DNA of 64,000 bases from Medicago truncatula. Taxonomy: Eukaryota > Streptophyta > Magnoliopsida > Fabales > Fabaceae. The first letter of the stretch is position 1; each line of letters begins with the position of its first letter. The notes under the pieces were generated by a model. The model saw only the letters and a list, made by a program, of their open reading frames with translations. It had not been told where the DNA came from and ran no database searches. Of the stretch, positions 55,971 through 64,000 are shown piece after piece. The stretch lies in the NCBI RefSeq assembly GCF_003473485.1, contig NC_053045.1, positions 38,910,494 to 38,974,493 on the forward strand, in the 5' to 3' direction. The position numbers and the translations under genes are program-made.

Positions 55971-56418
55971 CTCCCTCGGTTTCAAAATACATATCCAATT
56001 TTTGTAATGTGCACTATTCATTTGACTTACTTTGACCATACTTTTTAACTAATGTATAAATAAAAATATTAGCATGTAAGATATTGTTTGATTTGTCTCG
56101 ACAAATATTTCTAAAATATTAAATTTTTATAATTTTTTATTTTAGATAATTAAAGATAGGGAAATGCTAAAGAGTGCCCTTGGAGCATTGGTTAAGATGA
56201 TAAAAATAGAAACATTGTATTGAGAAATGATAAAAAGTGAAGAATTTAACTTTTTAAAAGTCAAAACATTGCTGAATTATATGTAAATATGCTACTTTTG
56301 ATTTTCTTAACTATTGTCATGAGGGCACTTGTTAACAAGACTCTTAAAGATACTACTAACAGTTAAAATTGACATATATAAAATAGTTGACTTGAACATG
56401 TATTTTGAGAGGAGAGAG
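55971..56418. mobile_element. Stowaway-like MITE carrying a nested insertion
   Basis: CTCCCTCGGTTTCAAAATAC at the left and GTATTTTGAGAGGAGAGAG at the right are inverted repeats, with TA on both outer sides (55969-55970 and 56419-56420), the Stowaway/Tc1-mariner hallmark. Without the insertion 56159-56343 and one 9 bp duplication, the element would be about 254 bp. Confidence 0.85.
56159..56343. mobile_element. MITE nested in the Stowaway-like element, 9 bp duplication
   Basis: Begins GGGAAATGCTAAAGAGTGCC and ends GAGGGCACTTGTTAACAAGA plus CTC. TTAAAGATA flanks it on both sides (56150-56158 and 56344-56352). The 9 bp duplication fits Mutator-like transposition, though the inverted ends are short and imperfect. 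A collapsed copy of the same family is at 24505-24548. Confidence 0.82.
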
Positions 56419-56665
56419 TATTGAATTCGAACATCAATCTCGAGATGCAAGGTCAAACATATGAGAAGAGAATAAATTAAAACTAAATATAGAGTGCCTA
56501 CGTCTAGATCATATGTGTCTTAATAAAAGGATTTATCCACATTTAGGAATATAATTTATGATATACCAACGCTGTATTATATTCTTTATTTGAAACTGAA
56601 TTTTGTATGGCAAAATGGACAATTTTTTTTTTTTTTTTTTAAATGTATGTTGTTGTGACTATTTT

Positions 56666-57395
56666 AGGATCTGTTAGGTAAGACCAAAAAATTAGCTTAT
56701 AATTTATAGTTTATAAACTCGTTTGATAAAAAAACTATATTTGATAAATGTTTTTCATCACGAGCTTATAAGCTATATTTTAAAATCTATTCTAAATATC
56801 GTTTAAGCTTATAACTTCTCATTTTTTCTTCCATATTTACCCTTATCATTTTAATTAAAACTCAGCTTTAACCTTAAATATTAAAACACCTTTATTACTG
56901 CTTTGCCTCTATCTTCACGAGACGTTACAAGTTCTTATGTTCCTAGTACAATTCTTAACGTTTGGGATACATTTTTTTTTGTTCCATATAGGTATAATTT
57001 TTTTCACGAGACGTTTCCAGTTTTTTTGCTACATGTCCAGTTCTAATGTATATTATTATTTATTTTTGTTTCATTTTGTAACAGTTTTTATTTTAAAATA
57101 AAATTTTATACTTTTTTTTAAAGAAATTTTATACTTGAATTTTTTTTTGTAAATTATAAAAACTGAAATGGAATAAATTTAAAATAAAATTTCTACAAAA
57201 AATAATAATTTAATAATATATATTATGAATATAGTTCAATATTTTTTTTTAAGAATGTCCTGTTATATCATTTTGCATTTATCAGCTAGTTAAACAACTA
57301 ATTTTATCAAATAATTTAATTAGTTTATCAGCTATAAACTATCAATCATCAGCTATAAGCTATAAGATCAGCTAGCTATCAGTATTTTTAGCAAT
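56666..57395. repeat. A/T-rich block with diverged inverted ends
   Basis: TTAGCTTATAATTTATAGTT near 56692 is complemented imperfectly by AACTATCAATCATCAGCTAT and AAGCTATAAGATCAGCTA near 57345. It could be an old MITE-like element. A pure T-run lies at 56622-56641 just outside. Confidence 0.35.
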
Positions 57396-57884
57396 GAGAA
57401 CCTTAACGTTGATCGAGACCTAAGAATTAATTTAGGGCCACTTGAGTGTGGGATCATGTGATGGAGAGGGTTGATAAAAGGCAAAGCCAGGGTTATATGA
57501 CCAGGAAAGATATCTCTAAAAAAAGTGAGATGTGTATGGATTAAGGGAAATAGAGTTCTAAATGGGAACACAAGAAAAGAGAAAGTCCCACCTTGCTTTA
57601 TTTTACGTGTTCAATTATTGAGGGTATGATAGTATAGTACTATTAGCTAAGCATGTGGGGACCACTACATTTTTGCATTCATGCAATGCAATGCAATGCA
57701 AGGCAAGTGCCGACTTTCCAACCTTTTGTCTCAAATTTTCCTTAAAAAAAACCTTTTCTCAAATTGTATCTTTATATACTTACTTAGTCTCATGTTAAAT
57801 GCTATATTTAAGATAGAGGCACCGCACCGGTTAAGAAGGAAAAAAAACGAAATAATTGATAAGTTTTGTATGGTAAGCACTTGT

Positions 57885-58036
57885 GTGACATTGTGGTTGG
57901 TGATAATGGTGACATTGACCAACCACAATGTCACATGTGACTTTTTTCTTTTTCTTTCACAATTTTTTTTTGTTGTTTTGCATACTTGTAATATTGTGGT
58001 TGGTAATGTCACTAATGTCACCAACCACAATGTCAC
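57885..58036. mobile_element. foldback MITE whose arms are hairpins themselves
   Basis: The ends are perfect 19 bp inverted repeats, GTGACATTGTGGTTGGTGA and TCACCAACCACAATGTCAC. The left arm continues into CCAACCACAATGTCAC (57918-57933), and the right arm begins with AATATTGTGGTTGGTAATGT, so each arm can fold separately as well as with the other. The centre is a T-rich spacer. No coding sequence. Confidence 0.82.
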
Positions 58037-58137
58037 CTAAGTATTATCCGTTTTTTATATAGAATAAACATTTTTTAAAAGTTTTAAGCTATTGGATGTA
58101 GCATGCTGAGATAAAATTTTATGTTTAAGCTTTTTTT

Positions 58138-58260
58138 AACAAGTGTTTTTAGACATTTGTTAGCATTTTAGTGGAGGAGTTGGAATTCAAACCCTAATTA
58201 CAACATTCAATCTAATAATTTTAGCATTTTTGTTGATTGAACTATTTTCCGTAGACATAC
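58138..58260 (-). mobile_element. old SINE relic like the one at 55682
   Basis: The minus strand carries a box B-like GGTTTGAATTCC, TTAGATTGAATGTTGTAAT and a degraded head near 58245, colinear with the SINE at 55682-55829. Heavily diverged. Confidence 0.4.
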
Positions 58261-58619
58261 ATGTAATCATTTTAAGAATGTGTATTATATTAAAAAGAAA
58301 ATACTTAGTTGGACACAACCCCAAATCAAAAGTATTTGGGCAAACACACATATATGGTAAAACTTAAAAGAGAAATAATTTAGTCACATCATTTAATATC
58401 ATTTCACTTCTAAATTTTAGGATTAATATATGTTTGCCCCCTGTGATATTAGCGATTTTTGACTAAAAGTTGTTTGTGTTTGAACGCATTTATGTAAAAA
58501 TGAGTTGAACTATAAATATATGTGTGAAAAATCAATTCTAAAATTAAAAACTACAAATCCTAGTTTTGAGTAGAATCAATTCTGAAATCAAAATCAGTTC
58601 TACTCGACAGCAACCAAAC

Positions 58620-59836
58620 AGTGGCGGAGGCGTAGGGGGGCCTTTAGAGGCCATGGTCCCCCCACATTTTTGATAAATTTCTTTATACACTACAACTAAA
58701 CTTCATTAAAATGTTTCATAGAATATCTACTAGGCCATGGTCCCCCCAATTAATCTAGTTAATTGTTTACCATGTTACTCCATCAAATCTTATTTATAAA
58801 AGACATTTAGATCAACAAAAGTAGATGTATTTGGTTTAAATTCTTAACTAGATACATCATCTTTTGTTGACCTAAATGTTCATATAAATATGAATAGAAG
58901 GAGTACCGTAAAACAATTGGCAACTAATATCATTAGTTTTATATTTCATATTGTTTTAAATTACCTCATATTTTGTAAAATATATTGATATTGTCCTTTC
59001 CACAACACATTTTAAATGGAATGAACCATACTGATATAGCTTTGCAAAATAAAAGAATCATTTAAAGCAGAAAAAAAAACAAATTAAAACCTAAAATAAA
59101 AATAGGGCATAAAAAATAATTTAGTCCTTAATGTATTATATTCTCTTGTGAGAAAAATCTCATGTCTCTCACACACATACACAATTTTTCTATTTAAACG
59201 GGTTATGATGATCTGAAGTTCGGCCAAGAGATAAGTAAAGTATGGTCAAGAATTGTTATATTTGAAAATCGAACTCAAATTCTTCTGAACAATTCATTAT
59301 TTGCTAAAGACATATTTAACCTTTGAACATATACACTACTATTTTTATATTTTTTTTACAAGGGTGTTGTAGTTTTCTCTTTCTATTTTTTTCTACTAAT
59401 AACTCAACAACACTTGCATATTAACTATACTTACCGATTAATGTCTCTTATAATTTCTTTAACAAACAAAAAATATTAGCGTATGGTTTCTTATATAACT
59501 TTTGTATTTAATTTTTTTTTAATCAAATTATATTTCTTATTCGCTCAAAAAAAATGTTTCTTATGCTCGGTTCTCCTGACTTTAAATTTCTGACTCCACC
59601 CTTACAACCAAACATGTCAAAATCAATTTTACACATCTAAAATCAATTATGGTTCCTTTGAAAATAGAACCAAACATACACTAAGTGACAAATTGGTGCC
59701 AAAGGATCTTTCAAAAAAGTTGGTGCAGTGTAAAACTTTAAATATGAGGGTGTTCAAAGTGAATAAAAATACAATTATTAGCATATAGTTATCAAATTGA
59801 GGGGGTTCATATGTGCGCAACCTTGATCCGCCACTA
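58620..59836. repeat. region bounded by inverted AGTGGCGGA / TCCGCCACT
   Basis: CAGTGGCGGAGGCG at 58620 and GATCCGCCACTAAAT ending near 59838 are inverted. The left part repeats GGCCATGGTCCCCCCA (58652 and 58733), and the right part holds GAGGGGGTTCATATGTGCGC. It may be one element of 1.2 kb or two separate ends. It contains a complete Stowaway-like MITE. Confidence 0.35.
58778..58903. mobile_element. Stowaway-like MITE, 126 bp
   Basis: CTCCATCAAATCTTATTTAT at the left pairs with ATAAATATGAATAGAAGGAG at the right; inward, ACATTTAGATCAACAAAAG pairs with CTTTTGTTGACCTAAATG. TA lies on both outer sides (58776-58777 and 58904-58905). Confidence 0.85.
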
Positions 59837-59917
59837 AATATACCGAAATCCCTATGAATACAGTAAAATTTCACAAATCAAACTAATTTGAATTAAGTTA
59901 AGAAAAATTCTTATTTA

Positions 59918-60069
59918 CCCATCAATAAAGGTGTGTAACTCTACTCATGTTAAGTTGTCATCAATCAAAGTCATTTACTTGTTTTTAAGTATTTATTGTA
60001 CTAATCAAATAAATAATATTCATCGGTGTTAATTCAACATGAGTAAAGTTATCCATTTTTATTGATAAC
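59918..60069. mobile_element. MITE with CATGTTAAGTTG-type inverted arms
   Basis: ATCAATAAAGGTGTGTAACT then CTACTCATGTTAAGTTG pairs imperfectly with TTCAACATGAGTAAAGTTAT then CCATTTTTATTGAT. About 150 bp, no coding content. Confidence 0.6.
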
Positions 60070-60492
60070 CAACGTAGTTGTCACCTTAATTTAGATATAT
60101 AAGAGCATTTCAGCTCGCGGTGGTAGAAGAAATTTAAGAATAGACGAATAAGACAAATGGTAAGTAAAGCCAACTAACAAGATGATAATGAAAATACCTG
60201 TCCAACTTCAAACAAAAGAAGAAGACACAGAAAATGTATATGAAATATATTTGGGTTTGATTATTAATAGCAAAAGCAATAATGCCCATTATCAACGATA
60301 GTATAATAATATTGACAAGGGTCGTATTAGGATGTTTTTTATGTGTTTATTTTTACTCAAAGATAGTATTAGGATGATGACAGCACTTGTCCTAATCTTT
60401 CCAGACCCTATTGGGAAGGAATATACTCTTAATATATATACTAGTTGTTGTGTAATCTTGTAAAACTAAAAGGGCTAAGCTATATTGTCCAT

Positions 60493-60665
60493 AAAAATCT
60501 TTCAATTTTCATTTCGTTAACTCTGCACTTAACACAAATGTTTACTTGTGACAAACATGACCACCTGTGGGAGAAAACGTGACATGTAACAGGAGACATA
60601 GTTAACAAACTTGGTTAAAATTAGTGATTGGAGTTATTAACGGAATGAAAACTTTTATTTATATG
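60493..60665. mobile_element. probable MITE with TTTTCATT(T/C)CGTTAA arms
   Basis: ATAAAAATCTTTCAATTTTC then ATTTCGTTAACTC at the left pairs with GTTATTAACGGAATGAAAAC then TTTTATTTATATG at the right. Interior short, no frame. Confidence 0.5.
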
Positions 60666-60743
60666 AAAGTGTATACTCCTTAAAAAAAAGGAAAGTGTAT
60701 ACCTCCCTCTAAGAAAACTTTAGTTCAAATAAAAATGTCTAGA

Positions 60744-60875
60744 AGTCATAGCTCAACTGCTAAATATGGAAATTGTAAGGTCGGACATCATGATTCGGGT
60801 TCGAATTCAGAACCTCACAGTTGTGTGTGAGTTTAATTTCAGTGCTTTACCACTTCATCTAAGACAAAAAAAAAA
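60744..60875 (+). mobile_element. tRNA-derived SINE, plus strand
   Basis: GTCATAGCTCAACTGCTAAA carries a box A-like sequence and GGGTTCGAATTC a box B; the body ends ...CATCTAAGAC and A11. The flanks show only a weak match (TGTCTAGAA / AGTCTCTAA). Confidence 0.7.
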
Positions 60876-62090
60876 GTCTCTAATTTTGAATATAATAAAG
60901 AAAGAAATGAAGTCAAGTTTTTTTTTTTATTTATTTATTTATTTATTTTTTTTTTATGGAAAACAACTCACATTATTTTATTTGCAATTGTTAGAAAATT
61001 AGTTACTCGATTGACTGATTATCGTCTAAAAAAAGTTCGAAGTTCACTCAACAAGAGGTACCTTTAATTTGTTATTTACTCAACAAGATTCTATATTTAA
61101 TTGGAGAAGATATTGATTATCGAAAGAAGAAATATAGATTATTGAAAAGAATTTGGTAGTTTTAATCTTAAGAAGAGTCTACACGAACCTTTAACATAGT
61201 ACATGTTACACATTCACAGCTCACAAAAGTATACAATTTTCCTCAAAAAAATTATACAATTTGAACCTTTTAAAAAAAGTTTTCCTGCGTAGGATTATTT
61301 TTTTTTATTTTAAAAAAAGAAAGAGAAAAGAAGTACTAAAATGAAGAGATGAAACTTATATTTTTCTATAGTTTTTTGTTTTTGTTTTATTGATCATCTA
61401 TATTTGCACCGCTAAATTATGGTTAAAATGTAGGCAGCTTCAACTCTTGAAGTTTTATACTTTTAATATACTAGTTTATTTAAATTTAGGCAAACACTAA
61501 CCTTGAGCAGTTGAGCACACATGTGTTCTATGTGCACCACAATTTTGAATCATAACATTAATATATTTTTATTGTAGTTCATGAATCATGTCTCCTTGGT
61601 TCATGAGCAGAGAAATAAATAAATAAATATACTTTTTTTCAAAGATATTCTATAGAATTCAGATGGCTTCTTGATGTACTCAGAGATACAAATATTAATT
61701 TCATTTTTAGCTTCTTATCCTTCATTGATGGTTTCTTTGTAATCATATCTCTCCCATCTAGATGGGAATTATATTATATATATATATCCATTATTATAAA
61801 ATGGTTAGAAAATTGAAGGATGAAAGCAAACACAAGACACGTATGTATTTTTTGTTTACTGAAGTGAGATCTCACCTTGTGATTGATGAAAATGTAATTG
61901 ACAATATTATTATATACTCCAGCTAATTAAATTTCCCAACATTGAACTGGTGGATAGCAACAGCATATATGAAATAAATAAATGAAAGTATAAGACAAAA
62001 CAATTCAGTAATTAATATTATTTCCGCGTTATTAATTAACTTCATAGATTTGTAATGATAATGTGTAATTAGATATTATTAATTAGAAAT
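60876..62090. other. gene-free A/T-rich stretch
   Basis: Only low-complexity sequence was seen, including a TTTATTTATTTATTTATTTA run near 60930 and a short TA run near 61777. Confidence 0.5.
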
Positions 62091-62215
62091 CCGTGAGCTC
62101 ATGCTCAGTTGGTAGGGATATTGCATATTATATGTAGGGATCAAGGTTTAAACCCGGACACTTCACTTCTCCACAATTGAATTGTGTGAGCTCTAGCCAC
62201 TATGCTACTTGACAA
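62091..62215 (+). mobile_element. tRNA-derived SINE, plus strand
   Basis: CCGTGAGCTCATGCTCAGTT then GGTAGGG is a tRNA-like head with box A; CAAGGTTTAAACCCGG supplies box B; the tail is GACAAAAAGAAAA. Flanks TATTATTAATTAGAA and ATATTAATTAAAA are probably a decayed target duplication. Confidence 0.7.
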
Positions 62216-62259
62216 AAAGAAAATATTAATTAAAAATATATTCCAATCCGGAAGAATAT

Positions 62260-62653
62260 TAAAAAAAAAAATGTAGGATACCAACATATAGAACTTCCAT
62301 TACAATTGCATCAGTTTATATATAACCCATCCTGAGTTTGATGAACAAGACAATAGTAAAATAGTCCAAATACACAATGGAATATGAACATGAGAAAATT
62401 GCAGAATACAACAAATTCAATATAAAAAGAACCAGACAATCCAATAGTCTCAATCAATCAATTCCTTCAGATGAAGAAGCAGCAAATGGAATTTCAAACA
62501 CATTGTAGGCAGATTACAAATTGAGCATCCGATTTGCCTATTGTTTCCAACCATTGTTGACTAGTACCACCACCAAATGCAGTCTCTACAGCTCATGATC
62601 GATCTATGTAATCAGATGAGTCATTGTAGATGTGGCTGTGGCTGTGGTAGTAC
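62260..62653 (-). other. presumed 3' untranslated region of the TNL-type gene
   Basis: No gene or repeat was recognised between the SINE and the stop codon. Legume TNLs often have 3' regions of several hundred bases; nothing here contradicts that. Confidence 0.35.
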
Positions 62654-63895
62654 CTAATCTTCAATTGCCAAAAACTTGCGCTTTTGTGAAGATGAATTTC
62701 TGTGGTGCATCATTGTTGAGTTAAACTGTTGTTGATCCTGTTTAAATATGCAACGATACCCACATTTCTTCACCTCCCCATGCAAACCTTCTCTTTCATC
62801 AATGAAAGTTGTCATTGTGATATGATCAAAACCCCTGAATGTTTTGTCTGGATTCAGGCGATCCCAAGGGAGATATAATAGCCATGTGTGGTCTGATTCC
62901 GGTGTAAAAAGATCCGCATAACAAATTACCGGACAACTAAAATTGAATCCATAACCAGTACGAGTATGATCTTCATCAAGACTTATGCATATATTATTTT
63001 CAAGTTCATTTGTTGTAATATTTGGATAATCAAGTTTCACAGAAAATACTACACAGGCTACAAGGCCAATAAAATCTTTGTCATGCACAATGGAAGATAG
63101 GTTTATGCTCATTGAATTACCTAGGCTCTGATTGTTCAACCACCTTGGTATTTCACTTCCAGGAATAACAATACCAATATCAGTCTCAAGAAAGCAAGCA
63201 AAGGATTCTTGGTTGGCATGAAGAAATTGTATCAACCATGATAAAGTCATTCTACTACAATGACCCCTCTCCCCCAATTCAGGACAGTTAAAAATATACA
63301 ATCCCACCACACAATTTTGACCAACAGTTGAAGAGTGAGGCAAAGGGAGCTCAGGCAAAAAATTTAACTGCTTGCAGTACTGCAAGTCTAAATATACAAG
63401 TTTAGAAAGCTCCCTGAGACTAGGCAGAGTCACAAAATTGTTTCCCGATAAAACTAATCTTCCTAACCATCGTATACATCCAATAGCATCTGGGATTTGG
63501 CTTAGACCGCAAAAACTAATATCAAGTTCCCGCAAAAAGAAAAAGCTAGGCAAGGATGACAACAAACGACTAACTAAACCTTTGTGTGCATTCTGATACA
63601 AGGAATGTAAACCAATCGTGGTCAATATCAAGGAGGAAGTTTTTGATTGGGAATGTAGTACAGTTTCACTCGAATCAAGTTTCTTCAAATGCTTTGGATA
63701 GTTAAACACTTTGGAACACCCAGAAAGATTTAGATATTTAAGAGAGGTGAGAACAAATATGCTGTTGGGTATGCTTATCAGATTTACACATCCTGCCAGA
63801 TTCAGCATCTCAAGATTTGGAACCTCTCCAAAATCTGGCAGCTTGATTAGGTTTCTGGAGTGCATCAGATCCATAATTCTCAAATTGGGTAGATA
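62654..63895 (-). CDS. C-terminal exon of a TIR-NBS-LRR-type resistance protein (partial)
   Basis: About 413 residues of a last exon, ending at a stop at 62654. It opens with YLPNLRIMDLMHSRNLIKLP, DFGEVPNLEMLNLAGCVNLI and IPNSIFVLTSLKYLNLSGCS, the consecutive LRRs typical of legume TNLs, then FLRELDISFCGLSQIPDAIG and LVYLDLQYCKQLNFLPELPL. The post-LRR C-JID region follows, with IGIVIPGSEIPRWLNNQSLG and SINLSSIVHDKDFIGLVACV, and a basic tail ending KRKFLAIED. TNLs are intracellular immune receptors; LRR and C-JID regions bind pathogen effectors. Upstream in this frame is a stop at 63932-63934, so the exon probably begins at the acceptor TCACAG|T at 63895. The TIR and NB-ARC exons would lie beyond the window, if they exist. 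A lone LRR/C-JID pseudogene fragment is possible. Confidence 0.8.
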   Translation of the reverse strand, partial: YLPNLRIMDLMHSRNLIKLPDFGEVPNLEMLNLAGCVNLISIPNSIFVLTSLKYLNLSGCSKVFNYPKHLKKLDSSETVLHSQSKTSSLILTTIGLHSLYQNAHKGLVSRLLSSLPSFFFLRELDISFCGLSQIPDAIGCIRWLGRLVLSGNNFVTLPSLRELSKLVYLDLQYCKQLNFLPELPLPHSSTVGQNCVVGLYIFNCPELGERGHCSRMTLSWLIQFLHANQESFACFLETDIGIVIPGSEIPRWLNNQSLGNSMSINLSSIVHDKDFIGLVACVVFSVKLDYPNITTNELENNICISLDEDHTRTGYGFNFSCPVICYADLFTPESDHTWLLYLPWDRLNPDKTFRGFDHITMTTFIDEREGLHGEVKKCGYRCIFKQDQQQFNSTMMHHRNSSSQKRKFLAIED

Positions 63896-64000
63896 CTGTG
63901 ATGCCAAAGACCAACAGAATGGAGATATTATTTACTATTGTTTAAATGTTTTTATATTCCTTGCAAATAGTTTTTTTACTTCCTTGTAAATATTTTTGTC

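Overview
The window reads as intron-rich, A/T-rich plant nuclear DNA from a dicot, most likely a legume close to Medicago. The signs are a single-exon MAX2/RMS4-type F-box gene, a split Raf-like kinase gene with GT-AG introns, a TIR-NBS-LRR-type resistance gene end, and many small non-autonomous transposons, SINEs and truncated LINEs between and inside genes. The species assignment is inference; no organelle, bacterial or viral block was seen.

Layout. 0-9 kb: a trihelix transcription factor gene (minus, 2.9-3.9 kb), a decayed Ty3/gypsy gag interrupted by a LINE (6.5-7.2 kb) and a small two-Agenet-domain gene (minus, 8.5-9.0 kb). 9-20 kb: gene-poor, with a G/T-rich block, a 1.4 kb inverted-repeat element carrying a second element inside it, LINE tails and SINEs. 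20.9-23.1 kb: the MAX2 orthologue, intact and intronless, with a TATA box. 24.2-37.2 kb: a convergent Raf-like MAPKKK gene (minus) whose 16 coding exons I assembled by splice sites; lengths sum to 2448 nt, an exact multiple of three, giving an 815-residue protein with an EDR1-type domain and a full kinase domain. 37-51 kb: gene-poor, with a family of diverged direct repeats (41-46.3 kb) and a degenerate gene fragment near 49 kb. 51.6-55.4 kb: a DUF688-type gene (minus, three coding exons, 696 residues). 55-62 kb: SINEs, Stowaway-like and Mutator-like miniature elements, one nested in another. 62.6-63.9 kb: the last exon (LRRs plus the post-LRR C-JID region) of a TIR-NBS-LRR-type gene that runs off, or is broken at, the right edge.

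The genes do not form a pathway or cluster. MAX2 is the strigolactone/karrikin F-box receptor component; the kinase belongs to the EDR1/CTR1-like group of stress and hormone MAPKKKs; the TNL belongs to immunity; the trihelix and Agenet proteins are probably nuclear. I found no convincing undescribed system. The most unusual items are a SINE whose target-site duplication copied the 5' splice site of a kinase exon, a 20-nt microexon inside the kinase domain, a LINE-in-gypsy junction that makes a chimeric reading frame, a Mutator-like MITE whose empty site is preserved 1.8 kb away, LINE 3' ends with a TTCG-looped hairpin, and a foldback element in which each arm is itself a hairpin.
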